Of a DNA stretch of 6,156 nt, positions 1 through 5,449 are shown one piece after another. The stretch covers positions 1 to 6,156 of the forward strand of contig DCXX01000104.1 of assembly GCA_002329125.1 (NCBI GenBank), given 5' to 3'. Source of the DNA: Fidelibacterota bacterium UBA2125. Lineage in GTDB: Bacteria > Fidelibacterota > Marinisomatia > Marinisomatales > S15-B10. A model generated the notes under the pieces. The model did not search any database, had not been told where the DNA came from, and worked only from the letters and a program-made list of their open reading frames with translations. The number at the start of each line of letters is the position of its first letter. The first letter of the stretch is position 1. Made by a program: the position numbers and the translations under genes.

Positions 1-20
1 TGTTCCAGAGGTACAATCAT
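1..20 (-). CDS. nuoK: NADH-quinone oxidoreductase subunit K, first codons only (partial)
   Basis: Only the start codon and six full codons in total are in the window, reading M-I-V-P-L-E before the edge. This matches the usual NuoK N-terminus, which begins with a short M-I-(V)-P-L-E-H stretch leading into the first membrane helix. The ATG overlaps the nuoJ stop by one base (TAATG). A purine-rich GAAAGGT lies 3-9 bases upstream, inside the end of nuoJ. NuoK is a small three-helix membrane subunit of complex I that carries conserved glutamates in the proton path; none of those helices is visible here. The call rests on the start peptide plus the position directly after nuoJ, where nuoK is found in almost all nuo operons. 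Confidence 0.85.
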
Positions 21-520
21 TATACCTTTCGCTTGGCCAGATACACTGTGCCAATGAGAGCCACAAGGAGTAACAGCGAAGCCACTTCGAAGGGTAACAG
101 GTATTTGGTGAAGAGCGCTTCTCCCAGCGCGTTCACCCCACCGGCAGTAAATGTCCCGTGAGGTTGATGCAAAATTCCTGAATCGCTCAGAAAAATGATC
201 AAGACACTAAGGAAAAACACTATAACAAGAAAAAGTGACAGCCCTCGTTGTAAATACCTGAAATGTTCTTGAGCTTTCTCACGCCCGAGACTCAGGAGCA
301 TGATCACAAACAGGAAGAGAACCATAATAGCACCTGCATAGATAAGAATTTCAAGAATGGCCAGAAAGTAAGCCTCCAGCAGCAAGAATATCACCGCCAG
401 AGAAAAAAAACAAAAAACCAGCAGGACAGCACTATAGACAGCGTTTCGATTCAGTACCACCAGCAGCGCCGAAGTAAGAGTAACAGCTGCAAAAAAGTAG
501 AAGAAAAAACTTCCTGTCAT
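20..520 (-). CDS. nuoJ: NADH-quinone oxidoreductase subunit J (NuoJ / ND6 family)
   Basis: A 166-residue integral membrane subunit of the complex I membrane arm, equivalent to mitochondrial ND6. Five hydrophobic segments can be seen at about residues 5-23, 29-48, 53-76, 91-111 and 143-161. The third contains the family's most conserved stretch, around L56-E57-I58 and Y61-A62-G63-A64 followed by V67-L68-F69. Compared with the E. coli protein from memory, E57 corresponds to E55 and V67 to V65. This helix has the pi-bulge linked to coupling between quinone chemistry and proton transfer. The loop and last helix (L141-P143-F144-E145, then a leucine-rich run) are also typical. The length is near the family norm for forms without a long tail. 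The ATG overlaps the nuoI stop as ATGA. An in-frame TAG at 524-526 lies two codons upstream of the start, so no longer start is possible. No clear Shine-Dalgarno precedes it, which suggests coupling to nuoI translation. Confidence 0.96.
   Translation of the reverse strand: MTGSFFFYFFAAVTLTSALLVVLNRNAVYSAVLLVFCFFSLAVIFLLLEAYFLAILEILIYAGAIMVLFLFVIMLLSLGREKAQEHFRYLQRGLSLFLVIVFFLSVLIIFLSDSGILHQPHGTFTAGGVNALGEALFTKYLLPFEVASLLLLVALIGTVYLAKRKV
24..30 (-). promoter_or_regulatory. Shine-Dalgarno-like sequence for nuoK
   Basis: On the minus strand this reads GAAAGGT, ending three bases before the nuoK ATG. It lies in the last codons of nuoJ (A-K-R-K-V), where lysine and arginine codons are naturally purine-rich, so part of the match may be coincidence. 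The spacing is slightly short but usable. Confidence 0.5.
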
Positions 521-1038
521 CCGCTAGTCAGATCCGCTTCATGGCTTTTTTTCATATAGTAATTTTCATCTTTTGTCATTTCGTACACTTCCAGCAGACC
601 GTCTTTGTTTATCCACAGGCCCTCACGGCTACTGTTCGAGAAGTCATATATCTCCGTCAGTTCGATAGCCTGTTCAGGACAGGCCATCTCACAGAATCCG
701 CAAAAAATGCACCTCAGGAGATCGATATCAAAACTAACCGGATAACGCTCCTTGCCATCTTCCCACGGGGGTGCTCCCGGCACGATGTGGATACATCCGG
801 AAGGACAGGCGGCGGCACACATTTCGCAGGCAACACAGCGAATTCTGCCATCGGGATATTTGTTGAGACGGTGAAGGCCGCGGTATCCCTCAGGCGGGAT
901 GTACTTGGCGTCAGGATACTGGATTGTAACTTTCTTCTGGAAAAAATGCCGCAAAGTAACCATCAGGCCGCGCAACAGAGCTGGGAAATACAGCTTGTCC
1001 CAAAAGGTCGGTTCATATGATGTGACAATAGTGGCCAT
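517..1038 (-). CDS. nuoI: NADH-quinone oxidoreductase subunit I, 2[4Fe-4S] ferredoxin-like (NuoI / TYKY)
   Basis: A 173-residue peripheral-arm subunit (TYKY / Nqo9 homologue) that passes electrons from NuoG clusters toward N2 near the quinone site. Two ferredoxin CxxCxxCxxxC motifs are complete: C68, C71, C74, C78, and C110, C113, C116, C120. In this family the first three cysteines of each motif pair with the last one of the other. N6a is therefore expected on C68, C71, C74 and C120, and N6b on C110, C113, C116 and C78. The N-terminal region has an amphipathic helix (about residues 18-33, with L-L-R-G-L and T-L-R-H-F-F) that anchors such proteins to the membrane arm. The segment Y52-R53-G54 to R65-I66-R67-C68 is characteristic of NuoI. 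The start lies 4 nt after the nuoH stop, the only real gap in this gene run, and the stop overlaps the nuoJ start. No good Shine-Dalgarno was found. The polar C-terminal tail after about 155 is poorly conserved. Confidence 0.97.
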   Translation of the reverse strand: MATIVTSYEPTFWDKLYFPALLRGLMVTLRHFFQKKVTIQYPDAKYIPPEGYRGLHRLNKYPDGRIRCVACEMCAAACPSGCIHIVPGAPPWEDGKERYPVSFDIDLLRCIFCGFCEMACPEQAIELTEIYDFSNSSREGLWINKDGLLEVYEMTKDENYYMKKSHEADLTSG

Positions 1039-1042
1039 CAGT

Positions 1043-2071
1043 TTACACTGTCAAGGTCAGATATCCGGCAGTTAGAAAGATATTAACGAGAGCCAGTGGA
1101 AGCATCACCTTCCAGCCCAATCTCATTAGTTGATCGTAGCGAAATCTTGGGAATGTCCAGCGAACCCAGATAAAGATAAAAAGAAATAGTGCTGTTTTGA
1201 TGACAAAAGAAACTACAGAAAGCAGAACACCCAAATTTCCTAAAGCCGCTTCATTCATCAGAGGAATATCCCATCCCCCCAGAAAAAGTGTCACCGTCAA
1301 GGCTGAAGCAGTGATCATATTGGCATACTCAGCCATATAGAACATAGCAAACTTGATGCTACTGTATTCCGTATGATAACCCCCCACAAGCTCCTGCTCA
1401 GCTTCCGTCAAATCGAACGGTAGTCGATTAGTCTCCGCATAGACAGCAACCACAAAGATGAGAAATGCTAGTGGCTGTTTGAAAACGTTCCACGACAGAA
1501 AATGTCCCTGCTGCTGAATGATAATGTCATTGAGCCTGAGCGAACCCGCCAATAGGATGATGCTGACAATGGCTAACCCCATAGCAAGCTCATAGCTGAT
1601 TAGCTGTGCCGATGACCTTAACCCGCCGAGAAGCGGATATTTGCTGTTGGAAGACCATCCCGCCAGAACAATGCCATAAACGCCGACACTTGTGAGGGCT
1701 AGGATATAGAGGACGCCAATATTGATATCTGCCACCTGAAGCTGGATCGCCCGCCCAAAAAGGTGAAGTTCTGACCCAAATGGGATGATGGCAAAAGTCA
1801 TCAGGGCTGGAACGATAAGCATCACCGGCGCCAGAAGGAAGATAGGCTTGTCCACACCGGAAGGGATGACATCCTCTTTCATTAAGAATTTGATGCCGTC
1901 AGCCAACGGTTGGAGCAGACCCTTAGGACCGACCCGATTGGGCCCTAACCTATTCTGCATAAAGGCTGAAATTCGTCTCTCCGCCAGAGTCATGGCCATA
2001 ACCGTCAACATTATTGCGGCAAACACCACAAGAGCTTTGACACAGATGATGATGAGGGTGACAATATCCAT
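1043..2071 (-). CDS. nuoH: NADH-quinone oxidoreductase subunit H (NuoH / ND1 family)
   Basis: A 342-residue membrane subunit, the ND1/Nqo8 homologue. It forms most of the quinone chamber with NuoB and NuoD and links it to the proton channels. Eight hydrophobic segments are visible, at about 5-28, 77-98, 117-137, 158-176, 199-211, 242-264, 279-301 and 321-340. Family motifs occur in order: E31-R32-R33; R41-L42-G43-P44-N45-R46-V47-G48 with D58-G59 and K65-E66-D67; S159-Y160-E161; A212-E213-T214-N215-R216 with F219-D220; E223, E225, E227 and Y232-H233-T234-E235-Y236; and W302-V303-R304 to R309-F310-R311-Y312-D313. The acidic residues match the known acid-rich E-channel. Position 222 is threonine where the family usually has proline. 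The ATG overlaps the nuoG stop as TAATG, with AAGGTG 11 bases upstream. Length is normal for the family. Confidence 0.98.
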   Translation of the reverse strand: MDIVTLIIICVKALVVFAAIMLTVMAMTLAERRISAFMQNRLGPNRVGPKGLLQPLADGIKFLMKEDVIPSGVDKPIFLLAPVMLIVPALMTFAIIPFGSELHLFGRAIQLQVADINIGVLYILALTSVGVYGIVLAGWSSNSKYPLLGGLRSSAQLISYELAMGLAIVSIILLAGSLRLNDIIIQQQGHFLSWNVFKQPLAFLIFVVAVYAETNRLPFDLTEAEQELVGGYHTEYSSIKFAMFYMAEYANMITASALTVTLFLGGWDIPLMNEAALGNLGVLLSVVSFVIKTALFLFIFIWVRWTFPRFRYDQLMRLGWKVMLPLALVNIFLTAGYLTLTV

Positions 2072-3663
2072 TACGAAGACTTCACCTTGCCATTAATAGA
2101 GAGTCCATAATCTCCGAGACGGAACAGAGATACGCCTTCATAAGCCGGAAAACACTTCCCCATTTCAGCCAAAATTTCCCCAACATCGGAATAGGAAAGT
2201 TCCTGTTTCCCCATGGTGTTAACCACTTCCATGATGATTCTCCAGTCTGGTCTCGCTTTTCCCTTTAACGGTAACGAGGGTCTTAACCACTGAACACGGC
2301 CTTGATCATTGGTAACAGTTCCTTCTCGTTCAAAAGGTGCAAGTCCAGGTAGTATAATATGAGCAGATTCTGCCACTTCCGTCAGGGCGTAACTTTGCAC
2401 TACGACAAAATCCATTTTCATTAGTATCTCTTTCCATTCCTGATCCAATTCCCTATCTACACCATCGTCCAGTATATACATTACTTTAATATTCTGTTGA
2501 TCAATCTCCGAGGCCATGTCTTCCAAAATTGACGGACATACATCATTCATCCCTCGATGATTGGGGGAGCGGTCGCTGTTGATAGAGAAGCCTGAAGGAT
2601 AAGTGATTCCCTCTTCTTCAATTAAAGGCAAGGCACCAAAAAATCCTTTCTGGAAGCGACCAAGCATGAAATTAGTTTCATTGGTGTGAAAAGGAGATGC
2701 GACGAAAACAATTTTTTCTTTGGCATCACTCAGATTCTTCGCTACTACCTTAATTGCTTCATCCCACTGTATTTCGGTTAATTCCTCTTCGTCTCTTCGC
2801 ATAGGTGAAGTCATCCGTTCTATCTCTTCAAAACGATGGAAACCGTATCGCCCTATGTCACAGATAAAATATCCGTTCGCATCATGATTTTCCCTCGGTG
2901 ATACCCGAAAAATTCGATCCTTTTGGTAGAACACATTAATGTTGCACCCAACGCTGCAATCCTGACATACAGAAGGCTGCTCATGAAGATTCCATATACG
3001 ATTCTTGTGGATATAATCCGTGCTTAACAGAGCCCCTACAGGACAAATATCCGTAACATTTCCAGCTAGGAGATTATCAAGCGGTTGGTCTTCTAAGGCG
3101 GATATTTTAAAGTCATATCCTCTTTTTTGGACAAACAGTTCACCTGTACCTGAAATCTGACGCGTGAACCTGACACAGCGGGTACACATAATACAGCGGT
3201 TCTGATTGATAACAATTTGTGAGCCAAGATATTCACTGGGTCGCACCCGTTTTTCTTCTTCGAACCGGCTGTGGGCATTACCAAACTTGAAAGCATAATC
3301 CTGCAAAAAACATTCTCCTGCTTGATCACAAACTGGACAGTCCAGAGGATGGTTCAAGAGAAGGAATTCCAGAACATTCTTTCTTCCCTGCTTTACAAGC
3401 TCAGTTTGAGTGTGAACAACCATATCATATTTTTCATCAATCTTTTTGTCGGGCGGTGCCTCACCAACAAACGTGTTACAAGAAACCTGTAGTTTTGGCA
3501 TCCCTTCAATCTGAACGATGCACATCCGACAGCTGCCCACGGTCTCAAGTGCTGGGTGATAGCAGTAGTGAGGAATTTCAATCCTGTTGGCAGTAGCAGC
3601 CTGGAGAACCGTTATTCCACTTTCTACCTCCAATTCAGCATTATCAATTTTCAGTAGCGGCAT
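2071..3663 (-). CDS. nuoG: NADH-quinone oxidoreductase subunit G, short form with N1b, N5, N4 and N7 clusters
   Basis: The iron-sulfur relay subunit of the NADH module (75-kDa / Nqo3 homologue), here 530 residues. All expected cluster ligands are present: N1b [2Fe-2S] on C34, C45, C48, C62; N5 on H105, C109, C112, C118; N4 on C157, C160, C163, C207; and a CX2CX3CX27C motif for N7 on C233, C236, C240, C268. A molybdopterin-oxidoreductase-like region follows (W300-D301-E302-A303, then S-P-F-H-T-N-E-T around 325). It is much reduced: only about 260 residues follow the last N7 cysteine, against roughly 490 in Thermus Nqo3 and more in E. coli (908 residues in total). The usual C-terminal features remain: an A-H-I-I-L-P-G stretch, an E-R-E-G-T-V-T-N segment and a conserved R-P-D-W near the end. 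No molybdopterin catalysis is expected; in this family the domain is a structural relic. The start overlaps nuoF as TAATG and has a strong Shine-Dalgarno. The reading frame is open throughout, so this looks like a native compact form rather than a broken gene. Confidence 0.96.
   Translation of the reverse strand: MPLLKIDNAELEVESGITVLQAATANRIEIPHYCYHPALETVGSCRMCIVQIEGMPKLQVSCNTFVGEAPPDKKIDEKYDMVVHTQTELVKQGRKNVLEFLLLNHPLDCPVCDQAGECFLQDYAFKFGNAHSRFEEEKRVRPSEYLGSQIVINQNRCIMCTRCVRFTRQISGTGELFVQKRGYDFKISALEDQPLDNLLAGNVTDICPVGALLSTDYIHKNRIWNLHEQPSVCQDCSVGCNINVFYQKDRIFRVSPRENHDANGYFICDIGRYGFHRFEEIERMTSPMRRDEEELTEIQWDEAIKVVAKNLSDAKEKIVFVASPFHTNETNFMLGRFQKGFFGALPLIEEEGITYPSGFSINSDRSPNHRGMNDVCPSILEDMASEIDQQNIKVMYILDDGVDRELDQEWKEILMKMDFVVVQSYALTEVAESAHIILPGLAPFEREGTVTNDQGRVQWLRPSLPLKGKARPDWRIIMEVVNTMGKQELSYSDVGEILAEMGKCFPAYEGVSLFRLGDYGLSINGKVKSS
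2083..2088 (-). promoter_or_regulatory. Shine-Dalgarno-like sequence for nuoH
   Basis: On the minus strand this reads AAGGTG, with 11 bases to the nuoH ATG. It is embedded in the nuoG codons for K-V near the C-terminus. It supports initiation at the TAATG junction rather than at a start further inside nuoG. Confidence 0.55.
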
Positions 3664-4961
3664 TAGGTAACAGACTCCTCTTGCGAAATATATTGACGAA
3701 AATTATTTTCAAATTTTTCAACAAAACTTCTTACAGGCCACGCTACAGCTTCACCAAAAGGACAGATAGTTTTACCAAAACTTCCCTTAGAGAAATCAAT
3801 AAGTCCTCCAATGTTGTCCGTGATCTCTAATATCATGTCAATATCATTGGAATTACCATCACCACTGGTAATACGTGTCAGTATTTTTACGAGCCAAGCT
3901 GTTCCTTCTCGGCAAGGCGTGCATTGTCCGCACGATTCGTGAGCATAAAATCGAGCAATATTCAGACAGGCTTGAACCATATCAACTTTTTCATCCATTA
4001 CAATTACACCAGCTGAACCGAGCATTGTTTTTATTTCAGCAAGAGAATCGAAATCCATATTTACACTCAACGCTTCTTCAGCGGTAAGGATTGCTGACGA
4101 GGATCCTCCGGGAAAGACAGCTTTAAGTTCATTCCCATCCTTGATACCACCAGCAAGGTCAAAAATCAAATCTTTGAGTGGAATGCCCATAGGTTCTTCA
4201 AATACACCTGGACTGTTAACATTCCCAGACACACAAAAAAGCTTTGGTCCCGGCCCTTTCTCAGGTCCAATAGATTTAAACCATTCCGGACCCCGATTGA
4301 TTATATGGGGAAGGTTGGAAAGCGTCTCTACATTGTTAACAACGGTGGGACATTTCAGATAACCTTCAATAGCCGGGAAAGGGGGCTTTATCCTTGGCCA
4401 ACCCCGTTTTCCTTCAAGAGACTCTATTAATCCTGTCTCTTCGCCACAAATGTAAGCTCCTGCACCTCGATGTATAACTACGTCTAAATCATAATCTGAG
4501 CCAAGAATCCCCTTGCCCAGGAAGTTCCCTTCATAAGCTTCAGCCACCACTTTTTCCAGTAACTGATATTCTTTAAAAAATTCGCCGCGTATGTAAATGA
4601 AAGCTGTATTGCAACCTATGGCATAGGATGCAATGATCATCCCCTCCAGAATCTGATGGGGAGTTTTGTTGATGAGCAATCTATCCTTGAATGTCCCCGG
4701 CTCACTTTCATCAGCATTATTTATCAAATATTTTGGTTTTTCACCATCTTGGGGAATGAAGCTCCATTTCACACCAGCAGGGAATCCAGCACCACCCCTT
4801 CCACGAAGATTAGAAGCCTTTACCAATTCAATTACATCATCAGCACTCATAGCAAGAACTTTTTCAAGGGCACTGTACCCTCCAACACTTATATAAAAGG
4901 AAAGAGTGTGACACTCTTTCTGATGTATATGTTCAGTGAGTATCGGTTGAAAGTCACTCAT
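3663..4961 (-). CDS. nuoF: NADH-quinone oxidoreductase subunit F, NADH- and FMN-binding (NuoF)
   Basis: The 432-residue catalytic flavoprotein (51-kDa / Nqo1 homologue) that oxidises NADH with FMN and passes electrons to cluster N3. The glycine-rich nucleotide region is at R53-G54-R55-G56-G57-A58-G59-F60. The N82-A83-D84-E85-S86-E87-P88-G89 motif follows, then G166-A167-G168-A169-Y170-I171-C172-G173-E174-E175-T176 and E180-S181-L182-E183-G184. The C204-P205-T206-V207-V208-N209-N210-V211-E212-T213 motif is present. N3 ligands are C344, C347, C350 and C400. The step from C350 to C400 is 50 residues, against 41 in E. coli and Thermus; the extra nine fall in residues 385-396, just before the fourth ligand. 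G177 replaces the alanine usual after E-E-T. The ATG overlaps the nuoE stop as ATGA. Upstream in frame, a TGA at 4980-4982 precedes any other ATG. Only a weak GGA lies near the start. Confidence 0.98.
   Translation of the reverse strand: MSDFQPILTEHIHQKECHTLSFYISVGGYSALEKVLAMSADDVIELVKASNLRGRGGAGFPAGVKWSFIPQDGEKPKYLINNADESEPGTFKDRLLINKTPHQILEGMIIASYAIGCNTAFIYIRGEFFKEYQLLEKVVAEAYEGNFLGKGILGSDYDLDVVIHRGAGAYICGEETGLIESLEGKRGWPRIKPPFPAIEGYLKCPTVVNNVETLSNLPHIINRGPEWFKSIGPEKGPGPKLFCVSGNVNSPGVFEEPMGIPLKDLIFDLAGGIKDGNELKAVFPGGSSSAILTAEEALSVNMDFDSLAEIKTMLGSAGVIVMDEKVDMVQACLNIARFYAHESCGQCTPCREGTAWLVKILTRITSGDGNSNDIDMILEITDNIGGLIDFSKGSFGKTICPFGEAVAWPVRSFVEKFENNFRQYISQEESVT
3675..3682 (-). promoter_or_regulatory. 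Shine-Dalgarno sequence for nuoG
   Basis: On the minus strand this reads AAGAGGAG, the best ribosome binding site in the window, with 11 bases from AGGAG to the nuoG ATG. It lies in the nuoF codons for Q-E-E before the final S-V-T. It fixes the nuoG start at the TAATG junction and suggests direct ribosome loading at nuoG as well as coupling to nuoF. Confidence 0.7.
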
Positions 4962-5449
4962 TGAAGAGATTCCAGCAATTCATCAAGTATTTCTTTAGAT
5001 AGGCCTTCATGATAATCATTGTTTATCTGCACCACAGGTGCTGTTCCACAGGAACCAAGACATTCGACTTTCATAAGGGTGAATTTTCCATCAGGAGTTG
5101 TCTCACCTGGACCAATACCATACCGGTCCGTGATATGATCCACCAATGCATCTGCTCCATTCAGACTGCAAGAGAGTGTCTGACACACCTGCAATATATA
5201 CCGGCCTTGAACTCGCAAATAAAACATGGTGTAAAACGAGGCACAATCCATGACCTCAGCCGGATGTGTCTCTGTGATCTGGGCAACAGTATCTACAACA
5301 GCGTTTGAAATATAGCCTTCTTGTGTCTGCGCCAGATGAAGCAACGGGAGTGTGGCTGACCGCTTATCGGGATATTGGGATAGAATATTATCAACCAGGT
5401 CAGGATTGACATATTCAAACGAATCTTTGTGAGAATTATTGTCGCTCAC
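4958..5449 (-). CDS. nuoE: NADH-quinone oxidoreductase subunit E, [2Fe-2S] thioredoxin-like (NuoE)
   Basis: A 163-residue subunit (24-kDa / Nqo2 homologue) that sits beside NuoF and holds cluster N1a, which can accept an electron from FMN but lies off the main chain. The N-terminal half is helical (about residues 15-65, including L36-L37-H38-L39-A40-Q41 and G45-Y46-I47). The thioredoxin-like ferredoxin domain follows, with F72-Y73-T74-M75-F76. The N1a ligands are all present: C89 and C94 (CX4C, followed by L96-N97-G98), then C130 and C134 in C-L-G-S-C with G135, A137 and P138. Length is normal. The start is GTG at 5449-5447. An in-frame TAG sits directly before it, and the first internal methionine is residue 67, so a shorter protein would lose the helical half. 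The GTG overlaps the nuoD stop (GTGA), and the stop overlaps nuoF (ATGA). Confidence 0.97.
   Translation of the reverse strand: MSDNNSHKDSFEYVNPDLVDNILSQYPDKRSATLPLLHLAQTQEGYISNAVVDTVAQITETHPAEVMDCASFYTMFYLRVQGRYILQVCQTLSCSLNGADALVDHITDRYGIGPGETTPDGKFTLMKVECLGSCGTAPVVQINNDYHEGLSKEILDELLESLQ

Noticed and set aside
263..559. A 98-codon plus-strand frame opposite nuoJ and the end of nuoI
   Set aside because: The peptide is rich in Q, K and N because it is the complement of a hydrophobic membrane gene. It resembles no known family and has no operon context on that strand.
541..1020. A 159-codon open frame on the plus strand opposite nuoI
   Set aside because: It lies almost wholly antisense to nuoI, whose two complete ferredoxin motifs show which strand is coding. 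The plus-strand peptide has no recognisable motif, and long antisense frames are expected opposite conserved genes.
1785..2096. A 103-codon plus-strand frame opposite the start of nuoH
   Set aside because: It is antisense to highly conserved NuoH motifs and shows no protein family signature.
2071..2860. An active molybdopterin enzyme in the C-terminal half of nuoG
   Set aside because: This domain is a non-catalytic relic in complex I and here is too short to hold the cofactor; the operon context is purely complex I.
2071..3663. nuoG as a frameshifted or truncated pseudogene, because it is short
   Set aside because: The frame is continuous, all four cluster motifs are intact, the C-terminal family motifs are present, and the stop overlaps nuoH exactly. 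An internal reduction of one domain explains the length better.
4656..4964. Two overlapping plus-strand frames opposite the start of nuoF
   Set aside because: They overlap each other and the conserved FMN-binding part of nuoF; neither shows family features.
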